NCBI RefSeq assembly: GCF_009791395.1
Contig: NZ_WSZK01000042.1
Location: 1 to 53,403, forward strand
Direction: 5' to 3'
DNA: 53,403 bases
From: Halomarina oriensis
GTDB lineage: Archaea > Halobacteriota > Halobacteria > Halobacteriales > Haloarculaceae
Below are positions 7,167-16,056 of the stretch, one piece after another; position 1 is the stretch's first letter, and each line of letters begins with the position of its first letter. A model generated the notes under the pieces. That model was not told the DNA's origin and ran no database searches. It was given only the letters and a program-made list of their open reading frames with translations. The position numbers were made by a program, and so were the translations under genes.

Positions 7167-8114
7167 GTGGAGCACACCCGCCGCGACTTCTTGAAGCTCG
7201 GTGGTGCGACCGTAGCGACGGCCGGTATCGGTTCGACAGCGGGCTGTACCGGCGCGCTGGGGGCCGTCGCACCGAACGCCGTGAAGGTCAGTTCGATGCG
7301 CTTCACCGAGGACATCGTCCTCGCGTACATGGCCATCGAGTCGCTGAAGGCGAACACCGACCTCACCGTCCTCGACGAGACCGGCCTCGGTGGAACGACG
7401 ATGAACCTCCGGGCCGTCGAGAACGGTGAGACGGACCTGTTCTGGTACTACTCCGGGGGTGCGTGGCTCAGCGTGCCGCCGAAAAAAGAGCGCGTCATCC
7501 CCGACGCCGAGAAACTCTACGAGGCGGTCAAGGGGAAACTCGCGGAACACTACGGCGTCGCCTACCTCAACCGCGCACCGTTCAACAACACCTACGCCAT
7601 CGCGGTCACGCCGGAGTGGTCGGCGGAGACCGGCGTCGAGACCCTGAGCGACTTCGCGAGCTACGTCAAGTCGGGGAACACCGACCTCACCGGCGTCCTC
7701 GGCCCCGAGTTCATCAACCGCGAGGACGGCTGGCCGGGGATGGTCAACGCCTACGAGTTCGAGCAGGCGGCGGGCCAGCTCGAACTCCGGAGCATCAGCG
7801 CCGCGCTCTGCTATCAGATCATCGCCGAGACGGACGCGGACTTCGGGATGGTGTTCAGCACCAACCCGAAGGTGGCGAAGTACGACCTCCAGACCCTGGA
7901 GGACGACCGTGATTACTTCCCGATCTACAACCCCGCGCCAGCGGTCAACCAGGAGGCGCTCGACGCACATCCGTCGATGCGCGAACCGCTGAACGCCATC
8001 GGGCCGACGCTGAACACCGAGAAGATAATCCGCCTCAACGAGCGTGTCGCCATCGACGGCGAGGACGCACAGGCCGTCGCCCGTGACTACCTCGAATCGG
8101 AGGGGCTGGTGTGA
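7167..8114 (+). CDS. osmX: Osmoprotectant (glycine betaine/choline) ABC transporter substrate-binding lipoprotein
   Basis: This 315-residue protein binds a quaternary amine outside the membrane and hands it to the permease pair. The N-terminus has a twin-arginine motif (RRDFLK at 5-10), a hydrophobic segment and a lipobox Cys27 (STAGC), so it is a Tat-exported lipoprotein. The mature part is an OpuAC/OsmX-like fold: VKVSSMRFTEDIVLAYMAIE, DLFWYYSGGAWL and NNTYAIAV fit the aromatic-rich ligand-binding lobes. The GTG start at 7167 directly precedes EHTRRDF; no better start exists. Its stop overlaps the first permease by 4 bases. Glycine betaine is the usual ligand in the family; the exact one is not determined here. 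Confidence 0.88.
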   Translation: MEHTRRDFLKLGGATVATAGIGSTAGCTGALGAVAPNAVKVSSMRFTEDIVLAYMAIESLKANTDLTVLDETGLGGTTMNLRAVENGETDLFWYYSGGAWLSVPPKKERVIPDAEKLYEAVKGKLAEHYGVAYLNRAPFNNTYAIAVTPEWSAETGVETLSDFASYVKSGNTDLTGVLGPEFINREDGWPGMVNAYEFEQAAGQLELRSISAALCYQIIAETDADFGMVFSTNPKVAKYDLQTLEDDRDYFPIYNPAPAVNQEALDAHPSMREPLNAIGPTLNTEKIIRLNERVAIDGEDAQAVARDYLESEGLV

Positions 8115-8809
8115 GCGTCGTGCTCGACCCGTTCGTCCAGTTCGCCGTCGAGAACCAGTCCCGGCTGGCGCGGATGCTCGTCGAACACGTCGTGCTCGTG
8201 CTCCAGACGCTGGCCATCGCCCTCCCCATCGGCGTCGGGGCGGGCGTGTTCGTCAGTCTCTACGACCGCGCGTCGACGCCGGTGTTGTGGTTCGCCGGCG
8301 TACTCCTGACGATTCCGAGCATCGCCCTCTTCGGCGTGCTGGTCCCGGTGTTGGGTATCGGCGCACCGCCGGTCATCGCGGCGCTGGTGGCGTACTCGCT
8401 GTTGCCCATCATCAGGAACACGTACGTCGGTCTCGACCGGGCCGACGCCTCGACCGTCGAAGCCGGGACCGGTCTCGGGATGACGCGCTGGCAGCGACTT
8501 CGCCGGGTCCGTCTGCCCGTCGCCTTACCGGTCGTGATGGCCGGCGTCCGCAACGCGGTGGTCATCGTCGTCGGCCTCGCCGCCATCGGTGCGTTCATCG
8601 GCGGCCCGGGGCTGGGCGACTTCATCTTCTACGGCATCAGCGACGGCAACACGCCGATGATCGTCGTGACGACGGTCGTGCTGTCGGCACTGGCGCTCAC
8701 GTTCGACTACGGTATCGCCGCCGTCGAGGAGTTACTCAGGCTCCGCAACGGCGAGGACATCGACCCGACGCTCGCGACCAAGACGCTCCGACTGCTTCGC
8801 CCCCTATGA
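8111..8809 (+). CDS. osmW: Osmoprotectant ABC transporter permease
   Basis: A 232-residue membrane protein of the OpuAB/ProW (BPD_transp_1) type with about five to six hydrophobic segments. The EAA loop that docks the ATPase is visible as EAGTGLGMTRWQRLRRVRLPVALP, around residues 117-140. It starts with GTG overlapping the TGA of the substrate-protein gene (GTGA) and ends overlapping the ATPase ATG (ATGA), so translation is coupled. A second, paralogous permease follows the ATPase, giving the X-W-V-Y order typical of osmoprotectant uptake systems. Confidence 0.88.
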   Translation: MSVVLDPFVQFAVENQSRLARMLVEHVVLVLQTLAIALPIGVGAGVFVSLYDRASTPVLWFAGVLLTIPSIALFGVLVPVLGIGAPPVIAALVAYSLLPIIRNTYVGLDRADASTVEAGTGLGMTRWQRLRRVRLPVALPVVMAGVRNAVVIVVGLAAIGAFIGGPGLGDFIFYGISDGNTPMIVVTTVVLSALALTFDYGIAAVEELLRLRNGEDIDPTLATKTLRLLRPL

Positions 8810-9808
8810 TAGAGTTCGAGAACATCCACAAACGCTACGACGACGGAACGCACGCGGTCCGCGGCCTCGACTTCGAGGTCGGCGAAGGGACGACGACGGT
8901 GCTCGTCGGCCCCTCGGGCTGTGGGAAGACGACGACGATGAAGCTCGTCAACCGACTCGAAGAGTCGACCGAGGGGACGGTCCACTACGACGGCACCGAC
9001 GTTCGAGACCTGGAGGCGACGGAACTGCGCCGGCAGGTCGGCTACGTCATCCAGGACGTCGGCCTGTTCGACCACATGACCGTCGGCGAGAACGTGGCGA
9101 CGGTCCCCGAACTGAAGGGCTGGTCCGACGACCGCATCGACGACCGAGTCGACGAACTGCTCTCGCTCGTCGACCTCCCGCCCGAGGAGTTCCGCGACCG
9201 CAGTCCGACGGAGCTCTCGGGGGGGGCAACAACAGCGCGTCGGGGTCGCGCGGGCGCTGGCTGCCGACCCCGACGTGATGCTGATGGACGAGCCGTTCGG
9301 TGCGCTCGACCCCATCACGCGCGAGGAGCTACAGGACGAGTTCCTGAGCATCCAGGACGACATCGACACCACCATCATCTTCGTCACCCACAGCATCGAC
9401 GAGGCGCTGAAGATGGGCGACCACATCGCCGTGATGAACGACGGTGAGGTCGTCCAGTACGACACGCCGAAGGCGCTGCTCGACCGACCGAAGACGAAGT
9501 TCGTCGAGGACTTCATCGGCCCCGACCGGACGCTCAAGCGACTGCGTGTGCTTCGCGTCGGCGAGGTGATGCGAGAGGAGGTCCCGGCCGAACACGAGGA
9601 CGTCGTCGAGGCGTTCCGCTCCGACGAGGGCGTGATGGCCGACGGTGGGGAACTCATCCCCGTCGAACCGGGCGACAGCGCACAGATAGCGCTCTCGCGG
9701 TGCATCCAGGCGAGCGTCGACGCACTCCCGGTCGTCGAGGACGCGTCGGTCGTCGGAATCGTCACGGAGTCCGACATCCGTAACCGTCAGCGCGGGGGCC
9801 CGGACTGA
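8806..9808 (+). CDS. osmV: Osmoprotectant ABC transporter ATPase with CBS domains, frameshifted at a G run
   Basis: The ATP-hydrolysing subunit: Walker A GPSGCGKTTTMKLV near residues 37-50, Q-loop VIQDVGLFDHMTV, signature ELSGGQQQRVGVARALAADP, Walker B VMLMDEPFGALDP and switch FVTHSIDEAL. The C-terminal part (VLRVGEVMREEVP ... VGIVTESDIRNR) holds CBS-type motifs, which in relatives sense ionic strength. The signature motif is split between two frames at an 8-G run (9219-9226); removing one G restores an uninterrupted 333-residue protein. As written, translation from 8806 would leave the frame inside the signature motif. Start and stop overlap the flanking permease genes by 4 bases and 1 base. 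The coordinates span the whole corrected gene. Confidence 0.88.
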
Positions 9809-10479
9809 TGGTCCTCGGCGTGCTCGTCGATGCCGGCGAGTACCTCATCGCCAACTGGCCGCGGTTCACCGAACTGCTGACCGAGCACCTGCAACTGGTG
9901 CTCGTCTCCGAACTCGTCGCCATCGGTATCGCCCTCCCGCTGGGCGTCGCCGCCACCTGGAACGACCGGGCGTCGTCGGTCATCACGACCCTCGGGAACG
10001 TCGCCCAGACCATCCCGACGCTCGCGGTCATCGCGCTCGTCTTCCCCATCCTCGGACTGGGGTTCCGGCCGGCGTTGGTCGGCCTCGCGGTGTACGCCCT
10101 GCTCCCGATACTGACCAACACCGTCGCCGGGTTGGAGAGCGTCGACGACGGAACCGTCGAGGCGGCCCGAGGGATGGGTATGACGCGCTGGGAGGTGCTG
10201 AAGAACGTCCGGTTCCCGCAGGCGGTGCCGGTCATCTTCGCGGGCATCCGGACCTCCGTCGTGCTCAACGTCGGGACGGCCTACCTCGCGTTCTTCATCG
10301 GTGGGGGCGGCCTCGGCGTCTGGGTCATCGGCGGCATCAAACTGTTCAGCACCGCGCAGTTGCTCGCGGGTGCGATTCCGGGGGCGCTGCTCGCCGTCGC
10401 GCTCGACGCGGGACTGGCGCTCGTCGAACGGCGGGTCGGAGCGACCGAGACGCCTGACGGCGTCGCCGCTGCCGGGTAG
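9808..10479 (+). CDS. osmY: Osmoprotectant ABC transporter permease, second subunit
   Basis: A 223-residue membrane protein paralogous to the permease two genes upstream. It has about five to six hydrophobic spans and the ATPase-docking loop EAARGMGMTRWEVLKNVRFPQA near residues 117-138. Its ATG overlaps the last base of the ATPase TGA. It is the last gene of the four-gene operon; the next gene is convergent. It should form a heterodimeric channel with the first permease. Confidence 0.88.
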   Translation: MVLGVLVDAGEYLIANWPRFTELLTEHLQLVLVSELVAIGIALPLGVAATWNDRASSVITTLGNVAQTIPTLAVIALVFPILGLGFRPALVGLAVYALLPILTNTVAGLESVDDGTVEAARGMGMTRWEVLKNVRFPQAVPVIFAGIRTSVVLNVGTAYLAFFIGGGGLGVWVIGGIKLFSTAQLLAGAIPGALLAVALDAGLALVERRVGATETPDGVAAAG

Positions 10480-10506
10480 TCGGCGTCGTCGGTCCACGGT
10501 GTCGAA

Positions 10507-10977
10507 CTACCGCTCGCGGTCGTGTTCTCGCTCGTCGTTCCGGTCCTCGGTGCGCCCTCGGAACTGCGACTCGACGTCCACTCGTGACTGCTCTGTGGGC
10601 GCTGGCTGCTGGCGGTCCTGCGCGAGGACGAGTCCCAGCGCCGTCCCAACACCGAGGATGAGGACACACGCGACGAGACCGAGCAGCACCGCCCCCTCGA
10701 TGACGAACGAGTAGACGAGTACCAGTACGGAGAGGACGCCGGCCGCGGTCAGCGGCCCCGAGCGGAACGGGACGTTCGACCGACCCACGAGTCGGGAGCC
10801 GCCCCACACGCCGAGTCCGACGAGGACGACGAACGGGAGGACGATGGTGGCGATGAGAATCGCCCCCTCGATGACGACGAGCCAGAGTCCCAGCAGCGAG
10901 AGGACGACGCCGAGGGTCGTCCAGAACGCTCGTCCCGGCCGACCGAGACGCGGTTGCGAGTGACTGTCGGAGGACAT
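10507..10977 (-). CDS. Four-helix membrane protein, unknown function
   Basis: The 156-residue protein has two pairs of hydrophobic segments, roughly residues 15-36, 40-62, 69-90 and 92-113, followed by a charged cytoplasmic tail rich in Arg, Glu and Gln that ends in DDEREHDRER-like sequence. The first two helices resemble the second two (FWTTLGVVLSLLGLWLVVIEG against GVLSVLVLVYSFVIEG), suggesting an internal duplication. It lies 44 bases after menD on the same strand and may be read with menF-menD. I recognise no family. Confidence 0.65.
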   Translation of the reverse strand: MSSDSHSQPRLGRPGRAFWTTLGVVLSLLGLWLVVIEGAILIATIVLPFVVLVGLGVWGGSRLVGRSNVPFRSGPLTAAGVLSVLVLVYSFVIEGAVLLGLVACVLILGVGTALGLVLAQDRQQPAPTEQSRVDVESQFRGRTEDRNDEREHDRER

Positions 10978-11021
10978 ACGAACTACATCTCTGCGGACGA
11001 CAAAAACGCTTCGCGGCGCGC

Positions 11022-12776
11022 TCAGCCCAGCGTCTCGTGGACGCGCTCGTGCAGTCGCTCGCGGTGGCGGTGGCTGGCTTCGCTGTCGGTCCGCACCTCG
11101 ACGATCTGCGTGCCCGGCGAATCGAGAGAGGCGCGGTACGCGTCGAGGAAGCCCTCGCGCGTGTCGGTGCTGACGAACTCCAGGCCGTAGAGGTCGGCGA
11201 CGGGCGAGAACTCCAGGCCGTGTGGCGTCCGGAAGTAGTCGGTGAACGGCGGGTCGAACCGTTCGATGGGGAGGACGCGGAAGATGCCGCCGCCGTCGTT
11301 GTTGACGAGCACGACGGTGGCGTCCACGGCCGCGCGGCCACACGCGAGGAGACCGTTCAGGTCGTGGTAGAACGCGAGGTCACCGACGACGAGGACGAGC
11401 GGGTCGTCGGTACCGTGGCCCGCACCGAGCGCCGAGGAGACGATTCCGTCGATCCCCGACGCCCCGCGATTGCCGAGTGCGGTGACGTTCGCCCCACGCG
11501 GTTCGCCGAACCGGTCGAGGTCACGCGGCGGCATCGAGTTCGAGACGAACAGCGTGGCGGGGTCGGGCAGGTTCGCCACCGTCTCGCGGAGTATCGCCCC
11601 TTCGAACCAGGCCCCGTCTTCGGCGACGAGGCTCCAGTACTCGCGTTCGAGCGCGGCGATACGGTCGTGCCACGCGCCCGCCTCACGGTCGACCCGGTCG
11701 GCGAGGTCCGCGGCGAGTCGGGTCGGGTCGGCGGTCACGAGGTCCGTCGCGCTGAACGTCGCCTCGCGCCACCCACCGGCCGGGTCGACGACGACCTGCC
11801 GCGCTCCCGACTCGCGGAGGTAGTGGCGGAGCGGTTTCGAGGTCGGTGACGCGCCGAATCGGAGGACGAAGTCGGGCGCTTCCGTGGGGTCGGTCGAACC
11901 GAACGCGCCGAGCCACGAGTCGTAGCCGCCACAGACGAGCACGCCGCCGGCGTCGATGTGGTCGCCGAATCGGACGCCGGAGAGCGGGTCCGCGAGGACC
12001 GGGAACCCCGTCGAGAGCGCGAGACCGCACAGTGCGTCCGAGTCGAGGCCGCTGTCGGGACCGGCGACGACCAGGCCCCGGTCGGCGTCCTCGACCGCCC
12101 GTGCGAGTCGGTCGCGTCGGTCGTCCGAGAGCGCCATCCGACCGACCGTCACCTCTACCCAGGGACCGTCACGTCCCTTGACCACGTCGGCGTGTTCGGC
12201 GAGGAACTCGTCGCTCACGTCGCCCGCCACCGGCGTCGGTTCCAGCGGTTTCTCGAACGGGCAGTTCAGGTGGACCGGGCCGGGGTGGCTCCCCGTCGCG
12301 GTACCGACCGCCCGCGAGAGCGCCGTCCGGAGCGCCCGGAGTTTCCGGTCGTCTGCCGCCGGTTCCGGGAGCGTCCGGTAGTGCCTGACGGCGTCGCCGT
12401 AGAGCTTCTCCTGGTCGATGGTCTGGTTCGCGCCGCTGTCTTGGAGGACGCGCGGACGGTCGGCGGTCAACAGGAGCATCGGGACGCGCGCCTGGTTCGC
12501 CTCGATGACCGCGGGGTGGACGTTCGCCAGCGCGGTTCCGGAGGTACTGACTAGCGGAACGGGCACTCCCGTCCGTTTCGCTCGCCCGAGTGCGAAGAAC
12601 GCCGCCGACCGCTCGTCCAACTGTGAGACGGTCTCGATACCGTCGTGTGCGGCGAACGCCACCGTGAGCGGCGTGCTCCGACTGCCCGGTGCGAGGACGG
12701 CCGTGTCGACGCCGGCCTTGGCGAGTTCGTCGGCGACGACCCGGCCCCACAGCGTGTTCCGGTTCGGAACGCTCAT
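11022..12776 (-). CDS. menD: 2-succinyl-5-enolpyruvyl-6-hydroxy-3-cyclohexene-1-carboxylate synthase
   Basis: MenD is the thiamine-diphosphate enzyme that joins 2-oxoglutarate to isochorismate. The 584-residue protein shows AKAGVDTAVLAPGSRSTPL at the N-terminus, the activating glutamate region SQLDERSAAFFALG, STSGTALANVHPAV, the central RFGASPTSKPL, and the ThDP/Mg motif GDLAFYHDLNGLL with NNDGGGIFRVLP. The ATG at 12776 overlaps the menF stop (ATGA), which fixes the start and shows translational coupling. Length is as expected. The substrate isochorismate comes from the gene immediately upstream. Confidence 0.96.
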   Translation of the reverse strand: MSVPNRNTLWGRVVADELAKAGVDTAVLAPGSRSTPLTVAFAAHDGIETVSQLDERSAAFFALGRAKRTGVPVPLVSTSGTALANVHPAVIEANQARVPMLLLTADRPRVLQDSGANQTIDQEKLYGDAVRHYRTLPEPAADDRKLRALRTALSRAVGTATGSHPGPVHLNCPFEKPLEPTPVAGDVSDEFLAEHADVVKGRDGPWVEVTVGRMALSDDRRDRLARAVEDADRGLVVAGPDSGLDSDALCGLALSTGFPVLADPLSGVRFGDHIDAGGVLVCGGYDSWLGAFGSTDPTEAPDFVLRFGASPTSKPLRHYLRESGARQVVVDPAGGWREATFSATDLVTADPTRLAADLADRVDREAGAWHDRIAALEREYWSLVAEDGAWFEGAILRETVANLPDPATLFVSNSMPPRDLDRFGEPRGANVTALGNRGASGIDGIVSSALGAGHGTDDPLVLVVGDLAFYHDLNGLLACGRAAVDATVVLVNNDGGGIFRVLPIERFDPPFTDYFRTPHGLEFSPVADLYGLEFVSTDTREGFLDAYRASLDSPGTQIVEVRTDSEASHRHRERLHERVHETLG

Positions 12777-14194
12777 TCGGCAGTCGAGTCGTCGCCGGTC
12801 GCTCGCTCCGTCCGTTCGACGGCCTCGGCGGGGTCGTCGGTGTCGGCCGTCACGTCGTCGCCGTGCCCGAGTTCGTCGAGGATGGGACGATACTTCAGTC
12901 GGACCTCGTCCCACTCCGCGGCCGGGTCGGAGTCCGCGACGATGCCGTTCCCGGCGAACAGCGTCGCCTCCCGGCCGCCGGCGACGCCCGACCGGATGGC
13001 GACGGCGAACTCGCCGTCCCCGCCGGCGTCGAACCAGCCGACGGGGGCGGCGTACCAGCCACGGTCGAACGACTCCGTCTCGTGGATGACGCGCTGGGCG
13101 ACGTCCGGCGGGAGGCCGCCGACGGCGGGCGTCGGGTGGAGTGCGCTGACGATGTCGAGAACGTGTCGGTCGTCGTCGAGCGTCGCCTCGATGGGCGTCC
13201 GCAGGTGCTGGATGGTGGCGAGCCTGTGGACGTGCTGGTCACCGACCGCGACCGCTCCCAGCGGTTCGAGCTGGTCACGAATCGCGTCGACGACCAGCCC
13301 CTGCTCGTGCTGTATCTTCTCGCTCTCGACGAGTTCCGCCGCGAGGTCGGCGTCCGCCTCTGGGGTGTCGCCGCGGGCGGCCGACCCCGCCAGCGCCTCC
13401 GTCTCCACGGCACGGTCACGGAGCCTGACGAGGCGTTCCGGCGGTGCGCCGAAGAAGCCCGCCGCGTCGGTCGGCTGGACGAGGAACCGGTAGCACTCGG
13501 GGTAGGTCCGTCGCAGTCGTTCGAGCACGCTCGGGACGTCGACGGGCGCGTCGAGGTCGACGGTGAGTGCGAGCGCGAGGACGACCTTCCGGAGGTCGCC
13601 CGACTCGATGCGGTCGACGGCCGTCTCGACCATCCCGTGCCACTCCTCGCGGGTGGTGAGGTGGGCCGTCCCGACGACGCCCGGTGGGTCGCCGCTCGGG
13701 ACCATCGCGGGGAGCACGGCGACGTCTTCTCGGGCCGCGTCGAGTGCGGCTTCGACCGACTCGGCGGTGACGTCCGGGCCGTAGCGAGAGACCGTCAGGA
13801 ACGTCGTCTCGTCGGTGCGTGTCAGCTGTCGCTCCGGGAGGAGGAACTGTGCGGCGGGGAAGCCCGACCACGGCGGAGCGGCCCCGTGGTCCGGTGAGAA
13901 CGCCACCCCGCCGAGCATCCGAGGCCGGGCCGGCCCGGACGCGTCGGCGTCCATCGCGTCGAAGACGCTCCCAGCCCGCTCGCGGACCGTCTCGAACCGT
14001 CCCTCGCCGGTCCCCGTCACGGCGACGGCTGCACCGCTCCCGACGACTTCGACGCCGTCCGGCGTGCTCCAGTGGACGTGTGGCGTCCCGTGGGCGGAGA
14101 GGAACGCGCGATAGGAGACGTCCGGTACCTCACAGGTGCGGGTGACGAGCGTCCCGTCGAGCGACGTCGCCGCGCTACTGTGGGCGAATTCCAT
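12773..14194 (-). CDS. menF: Isochorismate synthase
   Basis: MenF converts chorismate to isochorismate, the first committed step to menaquinone. The 473-residue protein carries the chorismate-utilising domain in its second half: DLRKVVLALAL with the catalytic-base lysine, AARGDTPEADADL, SEKIQHEQGLVVDAI, LHPTPAVGG and GWYAAPVGWFDAGGDGEFAVAIRSG with the Mg-binding glutamates (EKIQHE and DEVRLKY). The ATG at 14194 is chosen over a TTG six bases upstream. The stop overlaps the menD start by 4 bases. Anthranilate or salicylate synthases share the fold, but coupling to menD supports MenF. Confidence 0.95.
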   Translation of the reverse strand: MEFAHSSAATSLDGTLVTRTCEVPDVSYRAFLSAHGTPHVHWSTPDGVEVVGSGAAVAVTGTGEGRFETVRERAGSVFDAMDADASGPARPRMLGGVAFSPDHGAAPPWSGFPAAQFLLPERQLTRTDETTFLTVSRYGPDVTAESVEAALDAAREDVAVLPAMVPSGDPPGVVGTAHLTTREEWHGMVETAVDRIESGDLRKVVLALALTVDLDAPVDVPSVLERLRRTYPECYRFLVQPTDAAGFFGAPPERLVRLRDRAVETEALAGSAARGDTPEADADLAAELVESEKIQHEQGLVVDAIRDQLEPLGAVAVGDQHVHRLATIQHLRTPIEATLDDDRHVLDIVSALHPTPAVGGLPPDVAQRVIHETESFDRGWYAAPVGWFDAGGDGEFAVAIRSGVAGGREATLFAGNGIVADSDPAAEWDEVRLKYRPILDELGHGDDVTADTDDPAEAVERTERATGDDSTAE

Positions 14195-14333
14195 TGTCAA
14201 AAATTAGGGCGGGCGACCCTTGAGGCTATCCATCCCGGCCGCTCCGACGACCGGCCGTTCGTCGCCCGACGGTGCGCGTTCCGGTTCCTCGGGCCGTCAC
14301 ACCACGAGCGACCGAGGCATCCGGACGCCGGCG

Positions 14334-14930
14334 TCAGCTGTACCGTTCCTCGTTCCACGGGTTCGCGGTGTCGGAGTACCCCCGTCGCTCCCAGTAGCCC
14401 AGTTCCGCCTCGGTGAGGAACTCCACGCCACTGACCCACTTCGCGCCCTTGTAGGCGTACTTGTGTGGCGTGACGACGCGGACGGGTCCGCCGTGGTCGT
14501 CCGGGAGCGGTTCGCCGTCGAGTTCCCACGTGAACAGCACCTCCTCGCGCATACACTCGTCGAGCGGGAGGTCGGTCGTGTAGTCGTCGAAGCCGTAGAA
14601 CATGACGTGGCTCGCGTCGTCGTGGACGCCCGCCAGTTCGGCCAGCGTCGGGAAACTGACGCCCGTGAACTCGTTGTCGTAGCGACTCCACCCCGTCACG
14701 CAGTGAAAGTCCTGTCGCTGGGTCTCGCCGGGCAGGTCACGGAACTCCTCTACGGAGAACTCCAGCGGTTCGTCGACGGCCCCCCACACCTCGAAGCTCC
14801 ACGTCTCGGGCGACCACGACGGCGTCCCACTCTTCGAGAGGACGGGGAACCGTTCGGTCTCGCGCTGTCCCGGTGGCAGTCGCTCACCGTCGAACTCCTC
14901 GTGGAGGTCGGTGACGTCACGAACGCTCAT
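14334..14930 (-). CDS. Molybdopterin-dependent oxidoreductase, sulfite-oxidase-like (YuiH type)
   Basis: The 198-residue protein is a single sulfite-oxidase-type molybdopterin domain. The conserved cysteine ligand of molybdenum is in HCVTGWSRYDNEFTGVSF, and the cofactor-binding FYGFDDYTTDLPL, LDGEPLPDDHGGPVRVVTP and KGAKWVSGVEFL motifs follow in order. It has no signal peptide, no haem domain and no dimerisation domain, like the short cytoplasmic relatives of YedY. The ATG at 14930 starts the recognisable MSVRDVTDL; the longer frame to 15239 is not conserved. Substrate unknown. It sits alone upstream of menF on the same strand, 139 bases away. Confidence 0.85.
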   Translation of the reverse strand: MSVRDVTDLHEEFDGERLPPGQRETERFPVLSKSGTPSWSPETWSFEVWGAVDEPLEFSVEEFRDLPGETQRQDFHCVTGWSRYDNEFTGVSFPTLAELAGVHDDASHVMFYGFDDYTTDLPLDECMREEVLFTWELDGEPLPDDHGGPVRVVTPHKYAYKGAKWVSGVEFLTEAELGYWERRGYSDTANPWNEERYS

Positions 14931-15159
14931 GGGGTCTCTCGGTGAGCCGTGGAGGTATGCCTGCCGTTCTCCCGACGGGCCGGACGACACCCGCGAAGGG
15001 TGCGTGACGCCCCGCGTGCGACGTGTCTGCCGATTGCATAATTGAAAAGGCACTGCTTGCTTCGGAAAAGATAATTGTTCCGGTCCAAAAGCGGATTTTG
15101 TGCTGGGCCAAGATTCCCCGTCAGAATTAAATAGCCCACTATCAAATCGGGGTGTAACG

Positions 15160-15375
15160 ATGCCAAAAGTCGAGCTAAACATCCCCGAGCACCTCGAGAT
15201 GCAGATGACCCAGATGATCGAGCAGGGCGAGTTCGTCAACCGCGAGGAGGCCGTCGAGGACCTGTTGGCGGCCGGACTGCGGGCCTACCGAACGGGCGGT
15301 GCGGTGGACGACGACGACCCCGGTGCCTTCGAGGACGACGGCATGATGGGTCACGACGACGAGTACGTCTTCTGA
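15160..15375 (+). CDS. Ribbon-helix-helix (CopG-like) small protein
   Basis: A 71-residue protein with a strand (PKVELNIPEHLE), a helix (MQMTQMIEQGE) and a second helix after FVNREEAVEDLLAAGLRAY: the ribbon-helix-helix arrangement of CopG/Arc-type DNA-binding proteins, followed by an acidic tail. The ATG at 15160 is about 31 bases after an attaaatag TATA-like box at 15126-15134, fitting a leaderless transcript. No toxin partner gene is adjacent; the next gene is UPF0058 with its own promoter. Confidence 0.75.
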   Translation: MPKVELNIPEHLEMQMTQMIEQGEFVNREEAVEDLLAAGLRAYRTGGAVDDDDPGAFEDDGMMGHDDEYVF

Positions 15376-15502
15376 CCGACGCTCTCCTCTCGATTCCCGC
15401 CGCCGTCGAGCGTCGGCCACCGACGACGGCGCGACCGTTCCCCACGAGACGGGATAGCGTGAAGCGCGTAACGTTTACCAACTCCTCGAAGATAGCTTGA
15501 GT

Positions 15503-15781
15503 ATGCACAAAGACGAACTTCTCGAACTGCACGAGCAGATGGTCGCCATCATGGAGTACTTCCGCGCACAGGAAGACGTCGACAGCACCCTCTTCGACCC
15601 CTACGACCAACTCGACGTCTCGCCCGACGACGTCCACAAGTCGAAATCCGAACACAAACACGCCGTCTTCGTCCTCGGGAACGCCCTCGCCAGCGCGATG
15701 AGCGAGGACGAGTTCTCGGACGCCGGACGCATCTCCAAGCGGATGGAGGAACTCGCCGACGACGCCGAGTCGAAGCTGTAA
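15503..15781 (+). CDS. UPF0058 family protein
   Basis: A 92-residue, mostly helical protein that matches the archaeal UPF0058 family: MHKDELLELHEQMVAIMEYF at the start, then KSEHKHAVFVLGNALASAMS and RISKRMEELADDAESKL. The function is unknown. The ATG at 15503 is 28 bases after a cgtttacc TATA-like box (15472-15479), so a leaderless message is expected; a TTG six bases upstream is less likely. Confidence 0.85.
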   Translation: MHKDELLELHEQMVAIMEYFRAQEDVDSTLFDPYDQLDVSPDDVHKSKSEHKHAVFVLGNALASAMSEDEFSDAGRISKRMEELADDAESKL

Positions 15782-16056
15782 ACCCACGTTTTTACGCCTC
15801 GGGTCGCGCACGGCGCGACCGCTCAGCGCAAAAACCTGGACTGAAAAAGACCGCTCGCTCGGCGCGAAGCGCCTCGCTCGCGGTACAACGTACGAGCATA
15901 CCGCACCGCACAGCGTGCCGGTAGTGGTAGACCCGTGCCGCGAGTCTCACAGCAGCCGCCTCTCAGGTCAACCGCTCGGTGAGTCCGCCCCGTCGAACCA
16001 CTGTGGTGGGGTGGCTGCCCCGTGAGTTAACCTCCCGCGCCTCCGTACCGGAGATA
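15782..16056. repeat. Gene-free region with palindromic repeats
   Basis: No gene is seen in these 275 bases. GGTCGCGC-ACG-GCGCGACC is a perfect 8-base-pair hairpin at 15802-15820, following a gtttttac T-run after the UPF0058 stop, so it may help end that transcript. A second arrangement around 15850-15885 has GACCGC and GCGGTAC flanking GGCGC-GAA-GCGCC and clustered cgctcg words, like the repeats at 5780-5870. The gtgccgcgagtct near 15931-15943 also occurs near 4172. Confidence 0.55.

Noticed and set aside
9219-9226. Programmed frameshifting at the G run in the transporter ATPase
   Set aside because: No shift-stimulating structure or family precedent, and a second gene breaks at an identical 8-base run, so a read error is the simpler view.
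15160-15781. Toxin-antitoxin pair (ribbon-helix-helix plus UPF0058)
   Set aside because: UPF0058 is a conserved archaeal family not known as a toxin, the genes are 127 bases apart and each seems to have its own promoter.
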